Shown: piece after piece, positions 17,510 to 27,048 of the stretch | Position numbering within the stretch: position 1 is the first letter of the stretch | Layout of the letters: every line of letters starts with the position of its first letter | Source: Bacteroidales bacterium | GTDB taxonomy: Bacteria; Bacteroidota; Bacteroidia; Bacteroidales; Tenuifilaceae | DNA: 56,877 nt | Assembly: GCA_028708425.1 (NCBI GenBank) | Contig: JAQVYY010000018.1 | Span: 1-56,877, forward strand | Direction of reading: 5' to 3' | The notes under the pieces: model-generated | Databases searched by the model: none | The model's input: the letters and a program-made list of their open reading frames with translations, nothing else | Told to the model about the DNA's origin: nothing | Program-made: the position numbers and the translations under genes

Positions 17510-18814
17510 ATGAGAGAGAAAGAAAATTTCGGAAAGAAACCCGTGAGGCGGAGTAAATCCGACAAAAATGAGTCGACAAGAGTATACAAACCTCGTACCA
17601 GTAGGTCGTTTGACTCGGAAACAAAAGAAAGTAACGATACGGATCAGAGTAAATCCGACAACAAGAAAGATTCGTACAGCCAGGATCGAAGCAACAGAAC
17701 TAAAGCAGCTTCCCCTTCCCGAAAAGGCAATTCGAGTAAAAGTTTTGGCAAAAAACGGTCAGATTCACAAGGTGGCTCAGCAAAAACATATAAGCCACGT
17801 ACCTTTAAACCAAAGGCAGACGATACCCCAAAAGAAAATAGATTTAGTAAGAGGGTGCCCGAAGAAAACGAAACAAAAAGTTTTTATGAACAAAAATTTT
17901 CTAAACAGAAAAAAGTAAAGCCTTCAAAAGAAATAGCCGAAAAATGGTCGAATCCAAAGTTTGAAAAAACCACAAAGGAAAGAAAAAGAAATACATCCTC
18001 AAGGTTTGAAAAACCTTACGCTGAGAAGACTAAAAAGCCCTCGGAAAAATTCACAACCCCTCCTGAAATCGATAATGAGCTAAAAACCGATAAGGACGGG
18101 CTAATACGCTTAAACAAATATATTGCAAACTCAGGACTTTGTAGTCGCCGAGAAGCGGACGAATACATTGTTAAGGGACAAATAACTGTTAATGGGAAAG
18201 AGGTTAAAGAGTTAGGAGTAAAAGTTAAGCTTACCGATGAGGTACGCTTTAAGGATAAAGCCCTAAACCCTGAAAAAAAAGTGTACATCCTTCTAAATAA
18301 ACCCAAAGATTTTATAACCACCGTTGAAGACCCCAATGCAACAAAAACTGTAATGGATCTAGTTCAGGGTGCCTGCGAACAGAGAATTTATCCTGTGGGC
18401 AGACTCGATAGAAATAGCACTGGGCTTTTACTTTTCACTAACGATGGTGAGCTAACAAAACAGCTTACCCACCCAAGCTTTATGAAGAAAAAGGTTTACG
18501 AGGTACAGCTTGACCGTGATGTTTCGCCTGAGGACATGGAAACAATTCGCAAAGGTGTTGATATTGAGGGAGGCCTAGTTGCTGCTGATGCCATTGAATA
18601 CCCTAACACAGTGAATAAATCTATTGTTGGAATAGAAATTCATTCGGGACAAAATAGAATTGTACGCCGTATCTTCGAAAAATTGAACTACAGGGTTATA
18701 AAGCTCGACAGGGTTTACTTTGCAGGTCTAACAAAAAAGAACTTGCCCCGAGGAAAATGGAGATTCTTATCAGAAAAGGAAGTTAACATGTTAAAGATGA
18801 ACAGATTTAACTAA
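17510..18814 (+). CDS. rluB: 23S rRNA pseudouridine synthase, RluB/RluE/RluF type, with long basic N-terminal extension
   Basis: Isomerises uridine to pseudouridine in 23S rRNA. The catalytic region starts near residue 197 with an S4 RNA-binding domain (LIRLNKYIANSGLCSRREAD), then the RsuA/RluB core with catalytic D300 in GRLDRNSTGLLLFTNDG and the C-terminal GQNRIVRRIFE motif. The first 195 residues are low-complexity, rich in Lys, Arg, Ser and Asn (repeated YKPRT and FEKP phrases), and probably disordered. The total of 434 aa is much longer than the 240-290 aa enzyme core. Such basic tails are common in this phylum. It has its own promoter and terminator. The target uridine is not determined. 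Confidence 0.88.
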   Translation: MREKENFGKKPVRRSKSDKNESTRVYKPRTSRSFDSETKESNDTDQSKSDNKKDSYSQDRSNRTKAASPSRKGNSSKSFGKKRSDSQGGSAKTYKPRTFKPKADDTPKENRFSKRVPEENETKSFYEQKFSKQKKVKPSKEIAEKWSNPKFEKTTKERKRNTSSRFEKPYAEKTKKPSEKFTTPPEIDNELKTDKDGLIRLNKYIANSGLCSRREADEYIVKGQITVNGKEVKELGVKVKLTDEVRFKDKALNPEKKVYILLNKPKDFITTVEDPNATKTVMDLVQGACEQRIYPVGRLDRNSTGLLLFTNDGELTKQLTHPSFMKKKVYEVQLDRDVSPEDMETIRKGVDIEGGLVAADAIEYPNTVNKSIVGIEIHSGQNRIVRRIFEKLNYRVIKLDRVYFAGLTKKNLPRGKWRFLSEKEVNMLKMNRFN

Positions 18815-18847
18815 TTCTTTTTATCTCTTCATTAAAATACAAGTAAT

Positions 18848-18883
18848 AGCGGAATCGGTTTAGTATTGATTCCGCTTTTTTTT
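18848..18883 (+). terminator. Rho-independent terminator after the pseudouridine synthase gene
   Basis: AGCGGAATC and GATTCCGCT form a 9-bp stem followed by eight Ts. The T-run abuts the -7 box of the next gene (18883-18890). Confidence 0.9.
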
Positions 18884-18890
18884 ACTTTTG
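18883..18890 (+). promoter_or_regulatory. Promoter -7 box for the DUF5686 gene
   Basis: TACTTTTG lies directly behind the terminator T-run and 38 bases before the ATG. The terminator stem occupies the expected -33 area, so the two signals overlap. Confidence 0.55.
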
Positions 18891-18927
18891 CTAAACTATA
18901 AAACACGCTAATAGCTAACTAATTTTC

Positions 18928-21387
18928 ATGAAGCGTCTCATATTAACCGCAATTCTTTTAACCTGGTTATTCCCCACACTAGTTGCTCAACAAACCCTTA
19001 GGGGTAAAATTGTTGATGCGAATACTGGACACCCACTTGCTTTTGTAAATATTGTTTATAATGAAATGGGGCAAGGCGTTTCAACAAATTTAGATGGCAA
19101 GTTTGAGATAATAACCCAGCATACCATAAAAAGCATAAAAACGAGTTACATAGGTTACGAACCAAAAATTATAGCCATTACCGAAAAGAGTTTTATAAAC
19201 CCCATTTTGGTTGGGCTAACACCAACCACATACAATCTTAAAGAAATAGTTGTAAAACCAGGCGCTAACCCTGCTCACAGAATAATACGAAAAGCCTACA
19301 CGAACAGGCAAAAAAACAACCCTGAACGATTACCCCAGTTTAGCTATAATAGCTACAATAAAATGTACTTTACTGTAAACCGCGATACAGTAAAAACCTC
19401 AACTATTACAGATAGTTCCTCAACCGACGATCTGGTTAAACAAAAAGTTGAAGATTTTTTAAAAAGACAACATCTTTTTATGCTCGAATCGGTTACGCAA
19501 CGCGTTTTTATGCATCCTAACCGAAACCTTGAAACGGTGTTGGCCTCAAAAATATCGGGTATAAAAGACCCCCTACTTGCATACCTTTCCACCCAATACC
19601 AATCATTCTCATTTTTTCCTGAGCTACTTAATGTTGGGGGCAAGCTATACCTTAACCCCATAAGCAAAAATAGTACTCGACGCTATCTCTTTATTTTAGA
19701 AGATACGCTTTACACACCAGATGCCGATACCCTATTCGTTATTTCATTTGCACCACTTAACAAAAAAAACTTCTCGGCTCTACAAGGAGTACTATGCATC
19801 AACTCAAACGGGTATGCTATACAAAATGTAATTGCCGAACCGGTTGAACCGCCATCGTCGGCCTTCAACGTAAAAATTCAGCAACGCTATAGCTATATCG
19901 ACAGCATTCAATGGTTCCCAGTGGAGCTTAACACAACGCTATACCTAAACCCAGTAAGTACCAACCCATCCAATAACAGCAATATACAACAATACACCAT
20001 AGTGGGATATGGTAGTAATTACATCAAAAATATAAACCTAGCCCCTAACCTAAAAGCAAGGGATTTTAGCCACGTTGAGCTAAAATTCGCTCCTGAAGCT
20101 GCAACCAGAAATGAAACATTTTGGATGCAATATCGAAACGATTCGCTTACGAAACAGGAGCTAAGAACCTACGAGTATATCGACAGCCTAAGCCGACAAG
20201 TAAACCTCGATCGACTAACGTCAATGTTTGACATCTTGCTAATGGGCAAAATACCCATTGGCTATGTAAATCTAAACTTGAATAAATTAATGGGTTTCAA
20301 TAAATTTGAGGGGTATAGGCTTGGCCTAGGGCTTGAAACAAACCAAAGGGTTTCGAAATGGTTCTATCTGGGCGGATACTATGCATACGGTTTTCGCGAT
20401 AAAAAAAATAAATATGGGGGTTTTGCCAGGGTAACTCTAAGCGATTTGCATCAGGTTTTTATTGAGGGCAATTACCAAAATGATGTTCGGGAACCAGGCG
20501 AGGTTACATTTGATCAGCAACAGAATTTGATTAATGATGAGCTGTATCGTAGCTTTATGGTTGACAAAATGGACTACATGCAAAAATACTCCGCAAAATT
20601 TGGTTTTAGGGTTTTTAAGCGTTTCAATATTGGGATTATAGCAAGTCGGTCTAACTTCAATATAACCTCGGGTTATGGCTATAATCACGCCCAGCGGAAC
20701 TCTGAGTATGAGTATAGTACAAACGAAGTAGGATTAAAGATTAGGTTCGCCAAGCAAGAGGTTTTTATGGAAACGTTAAAAGGGTTGAGGCCATTAAAAA
20801 CCGAGTATCCTGTAATGTGGTTCAACCTGTTTAAGGGTTTTGAATACAATAATACTGGTTTTAATTATACACGGTTTGAAACAAAAATAGCGCATAGGAT
20901 AAAGTACCGAACTATTGGAAAAACGGTGTTTACTCTTACCGGTGGACGTATTGTGGGGAGTACTCCAACCTCACTACTATATTTTGCCCCAGGAAACATG
21001 GGCACATACTCTATTGATAGCGATATTGCATTTGGTACGGCTGCACCGTTCGAATTTGTTTCAGATAGGTATGCATATCTTTTTATTCGCCATAATTTTG
21101 GCAACTTACTAAACAAAGTACACACCAAAACCTTTAAGCCTCAACTCGTAATGGCACAAAATTTTGCCATTGGTAACTATACACCACGCAATCAGCATAG
21201 CTTTAATCTAGTTCAACCAAAAACTTTTAGCAAAGGATTTTTTGAGAGCGGTATCATTATAAACAGTATTTTATCAAACTCCTTTTCATCTATTGGTATA
21301 GGAGCATACTACCGCTGGGGGCACTATGCCCACGATAGTTGGAAAGATAACTTTGCAATAAAAATTACTCTCAGCTCTAGTTTTTAG
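18928..21387 (+). CDS. DUF5686 / carboxypeptidase-regulatory-like outer membrane protein
   Basis: An 819-residue exported protein. A signal peptide (MKRLILTAILLTWLFPTLVA, cut near AQQ) is followed by a CarboxypepD_reg-like domain at about 22-105 (LRGKIVDANTGHPLAFVNIV, then LDGKFEI), typical of TonB-linked Bacteroidota surface proteins. The rest is the DUF5686 region, which ends in repeated amphipathic beta strands and a terminal aromatic strand (FAIKITLSSSF), as in an outer membrane barrel. No plug domain or TonB box was recognised. The function is unknown; relatives are tied to envelope biogenesis. Its last 11 bases overlap the convergent coiled-coil gene. Confidence 0.8.
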   Translation: MKRLILTAILLTWLFPTLVAQQTLRGKIVDANTGHPLAFVNIVYNEMGQGVSTNLDGKFEIITQHTIKSIKTSYIGYEPKIIAITEKSFINPILVGLTPTTYNLKEIVVKPGANPAHRIIRKAYTNRQKNNPERLPQFSYNSYNKMYFTVNRDTVKTSTITDSSSTDDLVKQKVEDFLKRQHLFMLESVTQRVFMHPNRNLETVLASKISGIKDPLLAYLSTQYQSFSFFPELLNVGGKLYLNPISKNSTRRYLFILEDTLYTPDADTLFVISFAPLNKKNFSALQGVLCINSNGYAIQNVIAEPVEPPSSAFNVKIQQRYSYIDSIQWFPVELNTTLYLNPVSTNPSNNSNIQQYTIVGYGSNYIKNINLAPNLKARDFSHVELKFAPEAATRNETFWMQYRNDSLTKQELRTYEYIDSLSRQVNLDRLTSMFDILLMGKIPIGYVNLNLNKLMGFNKFEGYRLGLGLETNQRVSKWFYLGGYYAYGFRDKKNKYGGFARVTLSDLHQVFIEGNYQNDVREPGEVTFDQQQNLINDELYRSFMVDKMDYMQKYSAKFGFRVFKRFNIGIIASRSNFNITSGYGYNHAQRNSEYEYSTNEVGLKIRFAKQEVFMETLKGLRPLKTEYPVMWFNLFKGFEYNNTGFNYTRFETKIAHRIKYRTIGKTVFTLTGGRIVGSTPTSLLYFAPGNMGTYSIDSDIAFGTAAPFEFVSDRYAYLFIRHNFGNLLNKVHTKTFKPQLVMAQNFAIGNYTPRNQHSFNLVQPKTFSKGFFESGIIINSILSNSFSSIGIGAYYRWGHYAHDSWKDNFAIKITLSSSF

Positions 21388-21925
21388 CCTCTTCCGCTAA
21401 TTTTTCTTGAGCTTTTAAAAGTGCTTTCTCGGCCTGTTTAAGCTTTTTCTCGGTTTCCTTTTTTCGGCTTTTCGCTTTTTTCAGGTACTCTTTACCCTTA
21501 TCTACCTGACGTTCACCCGAATTATACTCCCTAAGGGCTGCTCTGTACTCAGTATTCCACGCTCTATCCTTTTCCCTGTAATCAGCTTCAACCTCCCGAA
21601 TTTGAGCTTTTGCTTGGCTCACCTCTTCCCTATCGCGTGACCTAAGCTGTCGCTCAAGCGGCTTTTTTGCATTAAAGTAGTCCCTTTCGATATTCTTCTT
21701 TTCGCGAGCTAGCTCTTTAAGTGTAGCTTCTGCTTTTTCTTTAATCTTCTCTCCATCTGCCATAAGGCTATCTGCCTGATATAAGCGTGCATCAGCATCC
21801 TTAACCCTATCCTTAGCACGTTCAACCTTATCAATATACCGAACAATTTTAGGGTCAACCTCCTGTGCTGACAATACGCTGACAAAAAGAGTTGTAATAG
21901 CTAAAAAAAACAATGTTTTTTTCAT
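21377..21925 (-). CDS. Exported coiled-coil protein
   Basis: A 182-residue protein with a signal peptide (MKKTLFFLAITTLFVSVLSA, cut near AQE). The remainder is almost entirely charged heptad sequence (KVERAKDRVKDADARLYQA, KKAKSRKKETEKKLKQAEKA), predicting a long alpha-helical coiled coil in the periplasm. No catalytic motif is visible. The ATG at 21925 is chosen over 21949 because it begins a proper signal peptide. Its 3' end overlaps the convergent DUF5686 gene by 11 bases, so the two transcripts must be antisense at their ends. The function is unknown. Confidence 0.72.
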   Translation of the reverse strand: MKKTLFFLAITTLFVSVLSAQEVDPKIVRYIDKVERAKDRVKDADARLYQADSLMADGEKIKEKAEATLKELAREKKNIERDYFNAKKPLERQLRSRDREEVSQAKAQIREVEADYREKDRAWNTEYRAALREYNSGERQVDKGKEYLKKAKSRKKETEKKLKQAEKALLKAQEKLAEEAKN

Positions 21926-21993
21926 GGTAATTGTAAATACATTATTCATAAAAAATAAAATTACAGATATTACTAAAATAGCTTATTTCCAAA

Positions 21994-22179
21994 CACTATT
22001 GTCCGGTAAAAACAAAGTTAAACATAATAGATTCTTCGCTTCACTGCGTTTCGCTCTGAAACGTATGTTCGACAAAACCGTTGAAAATAGAAATGGCTTT
22101 GTCAATAACAAATACAACTCAACGCCCTGTCATTCCGACCGTAGGGAGGAATCTATAAATATTAACCGGACGCCAATGA
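21994..22179 (+). repeat. R2 dispersed repeat, full copy
   Basis: About 186 bp, starting CACTATTGTCCGG and ending AACCGGACGCCAATG. It is nearly identical, by eye, to the inverted copy at 36188-36373; the differences are scattered single bases. Its start GTCCG..AGATTCTTCGCTTCACTGCG and end CATTCCGACCGTAGGGAGGA are phrases typical of dispersed Bacteroidota repeats. Confidence 0.85.
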
Positions 22180-22257
22180 TTTCCAAAAATAAGAATATCA
22201 ACTCATCCTCCCAAAGTATTGTTGAAAAAAATGAATATCTGTTTCTATAAAAAGATA

Positions 22258-22288
22258 AGACGCCCTAAAGCAATTTGGGGCGCCTTTT
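22258..22288 (-). terminator. Terminator of the caspase-like gene
   Basis: On the minus strand, CGCCCCAAA and TTTAGGGCG form a 9-bp stem with a TTGC loop and are followed by a T-rich stretch (TTATCTTTTT). It sits 20 bases after the stop codon. Confidence 0.7.
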
Positions 22289-22308
22289 ATCAAAAAAGAA
22301 CTAAAAAT

Positions 22309-24297
22309 CTACTTCCTTACAAAAACAAAATCACCCCCCTCGTCGCCTGCTCCCTTAATATCGCCATACTGTGGTACAGTGGTACTCGAGTTCATAACGG
22401 TTGTTTTGAAGCTGCTAAAAAGTTCTTCGGCAGAAAGATAGTCGAGAGTATTAACCTGTAATTGCTTAACCAAATTTTTAATAAACACGCTCTCATCGGG
22501 CACCTCGGTAAGCGCACCGCTAGTCATTGCCTTTCTACTTTTCTTATCGAACACCTTATTTAGCTCATTGGTGGCATCGGCAAAAGCCTTACGCTCCTTA
22601 AAAATGCTCCCTCCAAAACAAGCATCAGCTATAAGCAACGTATGCTTGCTTTTAATAGCCGCCACGTAATCTTTTAGCTGACTATTTGCCATCCAATTAC
22701 CCGTACTTGACGCCGATGCATCAGACGGTAACCAATAGCCAAACTCGGTTTCAGAATCGAAATACCCATGACCAGCATAAAAAATTAGCAAGTTATCATT
22801 TTTACTAATAGTACGCGTTAATCGATCCAGCTCATCAATAAGCTGTCCTCGGGTTGGGTTTTTAAGAAAAGATATATTTCCTGCCTCAAAAGTATACCCC
22901 TCTGCAAGCGTTTTAGCTAGCATTGCAGCATCGCGAACGGGATTCTGTAGTGTTGAGATTCCTGCATCGGGATATTCGTTTACACCAACAATTAGCGCGT
23001 AGTATTTTGGGGTTCGGGGCGCATCGAAAATCAAATCGAGTTCCTCTGTATCCGATGAAACCTTTTGGTTGGGCGAATCCTTACGGTGCACTATAAACTT
23101 ATGCTCGACGCTATTCTCATATATATCCATAGATCGGATAACAATATCGTTACGACCAAGCTTAAGCGGAACGGTTACCTCAAACTCACTATCGGGCAAC
23201 ATCGAAGCATTCCTGCCATTAACAACCACCTCGAAAATACCGCTCTCATCGGTTGCTGTACCCTTCACATACAAGCTCTCTTCGAGCACAGTAACTCCTC
23301 TATCATCGCCTATTGAACGTGAGCTCCTATCGTCTAAACCAGTAGATATACGGCAATACGGACGGCCTCGGGTTGCCTCGTTTCCAACCAATGAAATACC
23401 CTCTGGACTTAAAATTGAAATAGACGGAGGTTTAACATCGGCATTATCTACTTTTGGTTCGGGCTTTTGAATGTTTAACGATGCGGATATTGTTTTTTCA
23501 AATTCCTTTGATGCGGTTTGGGTCATTGAAATTGTAGGCGTGCTTGACACTGAGAAATCTTGAAATTGAACTGCACTAATCTCAAGATTATCGAGCCCGA
23601 ACGTTGAGAATGTTAGTATTTCGGCACCAATACTTAGCTTCATAACCCTGTTTAAATCGCTAGGGATTCTATCAAAGGTAAACAAAGCCTTAACCGATTC
23701 GCCAGTCTTAAATGGTCGTTGTGGTGTTGAGTAGCGCTGTGAACCAACCACCTCGCCCAATTTTCCTCTTTGCGCATCATAGGTTTTGCGATTAAAATCG
23801 GTAATGGTAATTAGCCCATTAATTAATTTAAGCTCGCGCGCTTTCCCATTATTGGTAATATTCAATACCAGTTCGAGCTGATTATCCTCAGTATGATGTA
23901 GGCTAACCAGCTTAAAAACAAAATCGCTAAAGTTATCTTCAAGCGGTTTGGTTATGGTTGTTTTACCTTTAAGCTTAAAAACCACATCGCCATGCAACGA
24001 AGCTAGATCATTTAGAACGTTCCAAATTACAACCTGATTTTTCCCGCCATGAACATTGTTACCAACGTATCCAGAAACCGATTTCATCTCTAGAAACGAC
24101 TTTCCCCCATCAGTAGAAAAACTTGGACTAACCATAAATTGCTGTCCAATATTTTCGCCTACAATAGCGTACTCTATATTTATATTCTTACCCAGCTGCT
24201 TAGCTTTAAGATCTGTAAACTCTTGGGCAAAAACATTTGGCATGCTTAACGTTACAAGGCATAAAACCATAAGCACCCGTTTCAATCTCTTTTCCAT
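22309..24297 (-). CDS. Secreted caspase-like protein (peptidase C14 family)
   Basis: A 662-residue exported protein. A signal peptide (about 1-25, ending NVFAQ) is followed by a beta-rich N-terminal region (about 26-130) carrying the GGKNQVVIWNVLNDL motif seen in many Bacteroidota envelope proteins. Next is an immunoglobulin-like segment (about 295-405, GTATDESGIFEVVVNG), and then a caspase-like p20 domain from about residue 427 (YYALIVGVNEYPD). The catalytic pair is H510 in YAGHGYFD and C560 in DACFGGS, so the domain looks active. Substrate and activation are unknown. It is co-directional with the LPP20-like gene 31 bp upstream and probably shares its transcript. Confidence 0.85.
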   Translation of the reverse strand: MEKRLKRVLMVLCLVTLSMPNVFAQEFTDLKAKQLGKNINIEYAIVGENIGQQFMVSPSFSTDGGKSFLEMKSVSGYVGNNVHGGKNQVVIWNVLNDLASLHGDVVFKLKGKTTITKPLEDNFSDFVFKLVSLHHTEDNQLELVLNITNNGKARELKLINGLITITDFNRKTYDAQRGKLGEVVGSQRYSTPQRPFKTGESVKALFTFDRIPSDLNRVMKLSIGAEILTFSTFGLDNLEISAVQFQDFSVSSTPTISMTQTASKEFEKTISASLNIQKPEPKVDNADVKPPSISILSPEGISLVGNEATRGRPYCRISTGLDDRSSRSIGDDRGVTVLEESLYVKGTATDESGIFEVVVNGRNASMLPDSEFEVTVPLKLGRNDIVIRSMDIYENSVEHKFIVHRKDSPNQKVSSDTEELDLIFDAPRTPKYYALIVGVNEYPDAGISTLQNPVRDAAMLAKTLAEGYTFEAGNISFLKNPTRGQLIDELDRLTRTISKNDNLLIFYAGHGYFDSETEFGYWLPSDASASSTGNWMANSQLKDYVAAIKSKHTLLIADACFGGSIFKERKAFADATNELNKVFDKKSRKAMTSGALTEVPDESVFIKNLVKQLQVNTLDYLSAEELFSSFKTTVMNSSTTVPQYGDIKGAGDEGGDFVFVRK

Positions 24298-24328
24298 AGT
24301 GTTACATTTTGAGGTTAATGCATTATTT

Positions 24329-25366
24329 CTAATCTAACTCAATTACATGTAAATCAAAAGTCAAACTATCTATACCAAATTCAATGCCATTAATTTGTAA
24401 TTGAACATTTCTTATTGCTTTCTCTCTAACTAAATTACGTGTTTCGGAGGCATACGATTCATCTAGATTTTTAATGTAAACTGAGGTTTCCTGGGTTTCG
24501 AGAGTAAGCTGCTGAAGAAATTTTTTAGCGTAAATACTCCATAATCCGTTGTAACTAATTAACGGATCAGTGTTTTTTTCACAACCTGGGTTAAAGTATT
24601 TATAATTGTATATGGGATAATCAAAGGTATTACCTAAAAAATTGGATATCGACAAAAATCTTTTGCCTTTCTCTCGGTAAGTAAAATGCGATGATATATC
24701 GACACCTAAATAGTTTTTATGACTTGTAATAAACTCGTACTCTGCTTGAGATTCAAAACTATTATCCACTTGAGTTTCAATGTATAATACTTTGCCAACA
24801 GTAGCTATCTGCTCAACCATAGAATTGTCGGCAATAGGAGGTGTAAAACGAACTAAAACAACCGCCTCGTTGTAACGGGTAAGGTGTGCTTGCACCATTT
24901 TAAAGCAGCTGCTATCGACTTTCGTTGTGCTTTTAAGTTTAAAGTATGTATCAAACCGCTGCCCGTAGCTTTTGTATCCGCCATTTACATTATCTAGGGT
25001 ATAAACATCCCTATAGTACTGTACTAGCGATTTATTATATAGCACTGCCAACGACTTTGCTCTATGTAAAGCCTGAAAAACAGCATCTTCGGGCGTAAGG
25101 TCAGGATCTGAAATACCAATGGCGTAAACTGTTGAAGCGGTTGACCTTGGTAATTTAAAAAACCAGGTGGGAAGCGTATCTGGGTAAAAGCTTAAACGCT
25201 CAATATTTTTAAACTTACCATAACTGGCAAACCTATTTAACTGGTTCTCTTTTTCAAAAATCTTCTCAAACTGATGCTTCGATTGATCTAATGTTTGAGC
25301 TTCTAGATGTTGAACGGATGCCGAAAGAAAAAAAACAGCAATTAGAAGTAACAAGGGATATCGCAT
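24329..25366 (-). CDS. Exported LPP20-like hypothetical protein
   Basis: A 345-residue protein with a signal peptide (MRYPLLLLIAVFFLSASVQH, cut near LEAQ). Residues about 66-125 resemble an LPP20/LPOA-type repeat: a Pro-Trp start (LPTWFFKLPRS), the phrase VYAIGISDPDLTPEDA, then an Ala-rich helix with evenly spaced Ala. No lipobox is visible, so it is likely periplasmic, not lipidated. The remainder matches nothing I recognise. It is the promoter-proximal gene of a pair with the caspase-like protein; co-export and co-transcription suggest a shared envelope role. Confidence 0.6.
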   Translation of the reverse strand: MRYPLLLLIAVFFLSASVQHLEAQTLDQSKHQFEKIFEKENQLNRFASYGKFKNIERLSFYPDTLPTWFFKLPRSTASTVYAIGISDPDLTPEDAVFQALHRAKSLAVLYNKSLVQYYRDVYTLDNVNGGYKSYGQRFDTYFKLKSTTKVDSSCFKMVQAHLTRYNEAVVLVRFTPPIADNSMVEQIATVGKVLYIETQVDNSFESQAEYEFITSHKNYLGVDISSHFTYREKGKRFLSISNFLGNTFDYPIYNYKYFNPGCEKNTDPLISYNGLWSIYAKKFLQQLTLETQETSVYIKNLDESYASETRNLVREKAIRNVQLQINGIEFGIDSLTFDLHVIELD

Positions 25367-25752
25367 GGTTAATGTGTATTTCTGGTTTACGTATGATATT
25401 GGTAAAGGTATAAAATTATGTAATTAGTTGTCAAAATGCTTGCCATTTTATTTATGCCCCCCTCCTTTTTCTTAATCAGGTAATTTATATTTCTTAAAAT
25501 ATTTTGGTGGTAAATCAACTGTGAACAGTGGATAGTACCATGCTAACGAAACGGCATAAAGCCCTACGTGATGTATTGATCTGCATAAATAATAATAAAA
25601 CTCGCTTACTTTTAACCTTTATTTAAGTACTGATTTTCAAAGGCTTTACTGACGCAAATAACAAATTATAAAAACATTGGCAGGCACCCTTTCTATAAAA
25701 AAAATAAACAGCTAGTTTTGGGAAGCTATTCATCAACAAAAAAACTAAAGAG
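25367..25752. other. Divergent intergenic region
   Basis: This is 386 bp of AT-rich DNA between the LPP20-like gene and the POT transporter. It holds a plus-strand TAGTTTTG box (25713-25720). A weak minus-strand TACCTTTA lies upstream of 25366. No gene, RNA or repeat was recognised. Confidence 0.55.
25713..25720 (+). promoter_or_regulatory. Promoter -7 box for the POT transporter
   Basis: TAGTTTTG, 33 bases before the ATG, fits the Bacteroidota consensus. Confidence 0.5.
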
Positions 25753-27048
25753 ATGGAAAATAACAAGAAAAAGAAATCATTAACCTCTTTTCCAAAGAAT
25801 TTTTGGACCGTAATTATCATGGAGTTTTTTGAGCGGGGTGCCTACTACGGAGTCATGTCGGTGCTATCGGTATACCTAGTTCTCGACATAAGCAAAGGCG
25901 GACTTGGGTTCTCGAAAGAGAGTGTTGGTGTTATAAAAAGTGTTATAACCCCTCTGCTCTACCTGCTGCCAATTTTGAGCGGCGCGCTAGCCGACCAGTT
26001 TGGGTACAAAAAAACACTGATTTTTTCGTTTATTGTAATGTCGTTAGGCTACCTTTTTACCAGCTTTAGCACGAACTACTACGTTGTTTTTGCTAGCTTA
26101 ATGCTTATGGTAACCGGTGCGGGTTTTTTTAAGCCTATAATTTCGGGAACTATTGCCCGCAGCACCGACGAGAGCAACTCGGGGTTAGGCTTTGGTATTT
26201 TCTACTGGACAATAAACCTTGGTGCATTCCTTTTTCCGTTACTGCTAGTCCCATATTTAAAAAAATTGGGTTGGAACTATATATTTATAATGGCTTCCGT
26301 TGCAACTGGTTGGCTTATACTATTAACCCTATTTGCATACAAAGAACCCACGAAACCCGAGGTAAAGAAAAAACTAGGCGAAGTTCTGAAGGGCATGATA
26401 ATGGTACTAAAGGACTATCGCTTTGTTGTTATGATTGCCATCTACTCGTGTTTTTGGATACTATACTTCCAAATGTTCGACTCGGTTCTGTGGTATTTAA
26501 CCGAATACATGGATATGACCCCCGTTAACAATGCGGTAAATAGGTTTCTCGCACTATTTACCAGCAACCCCTCGTGGACTTTTGAGGCCGAGCATATAAC
26601 TGTGGTCAACGCTGGCACCATCATTATTCTTCAGCTAGTTATTTCGATGATTGTTAAAAACGCCAAAGCCCTACCTACCATGGTAGTAGGCATTAGTATG
26701 GGCACCTTAGGCATGGGGATTTTAGCCATATCATCGCATGCTTGGGTTTTTATGGTTGGAATAATTATTTTCTCAATTGGCGAAATGACTGCTCACCCAA
26801 AATTTATTTCGTACGTGGGCCTTATTGCACCACCCGATAAAAAGGCGCTATACCTCGGTTACTCGTTTTTATACGGAGTAATTGGCAGTGGGATTGGTGG
26901 GATTTTAGGCGCGTTTACCTACGTAAAGCTTGTAACCGAAATGGGGCGCCCAAGCTTATTCTGGCTAATGTTCTGCGGGATAGGCATTTTAACTATTGTT
27001 GGCTTGCTACTTTTTAATAAATATTTAGCTCCAAATAAAAAGGTGTAA
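25753..27048 (+). CDS. POT/PTR2-family proton-coupled peptide transporter (MFS)
   Basis: An inner-membrane symporter of 431 aa with about 12 hydrophobic helices. The POT family ExxER signature is present in helix 1 as E24-F-F-E27-R28-G-A-Y-Y-G, the proton and peptide coupling motif. GFFKPIISGTIAR in helix 4 and the MFS loop ADQFGYKK also fit. It lacks the extra two helices of many bacterial POT members and is somewhat short. The substrate is most likely di- or tripeptides, but this subgroup is not well characterised. The stop codon TAA is the first base triplet of an R1 mini element. Confidence 0.82.
   Translation: MENNKKKKSLTSFPKNFWTVIIMEFFERGAYYGVMSVLSVYLVLDISKGGLGFSKESVGVIKSVITPLLYLLPILSGALADQFGYKKTLIFSFIVMSLGYLFTSFSTNYYVVFASLMLMVTGAGFFKPIISGTIARSTDESNSGLGFGIFYWTINLGAFLFPLLLVPYLKKLGWNYIFIMASVATGWLILLTLFAYKEPTKPEVKKKLGEVLKGMIMVLKDYRFVVMIAIYSCFWILYFQMFDSVLWYLTEYMDMTPVNNAVNRFLALFTSNPSWTFEAEHITVVNAGTIIILQLVISMIVKNAKALPTMVVGISMGTLGMGILAISSHAWVFMVGIIIFSIGEMTAHPKFISYVGLIAPPDKKALYLGYSFLYGVIGSGIGGILGAFTYVKLVTEMGRPSLFWLMFCGIGILTIVGLLLFNKYLAPNKKV

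Larger units (their letters stand above)
21926..22308. other. Intergenic region with R2 copy
   Basis: It holds a full R2 repeat (21994-22179) and the terminator of the caspase-like gene (22258-22288). The ORFs here are translations of the repeat and are not genes. Confidence 0.65.

Noticed and set aside
21924-22250. ORF of 108 codons in the R2 region
   Set aside because: It is a translation of the dispersed R2 repeat (shared with 36104-36367), with no gene context.
25623-25820. Minus-strand 65-codon frame upstream of the POT transporter
   Set aside because: It overlaps the POT gene start and its promoter region, has no recognisable motif, and is a shadow frame.
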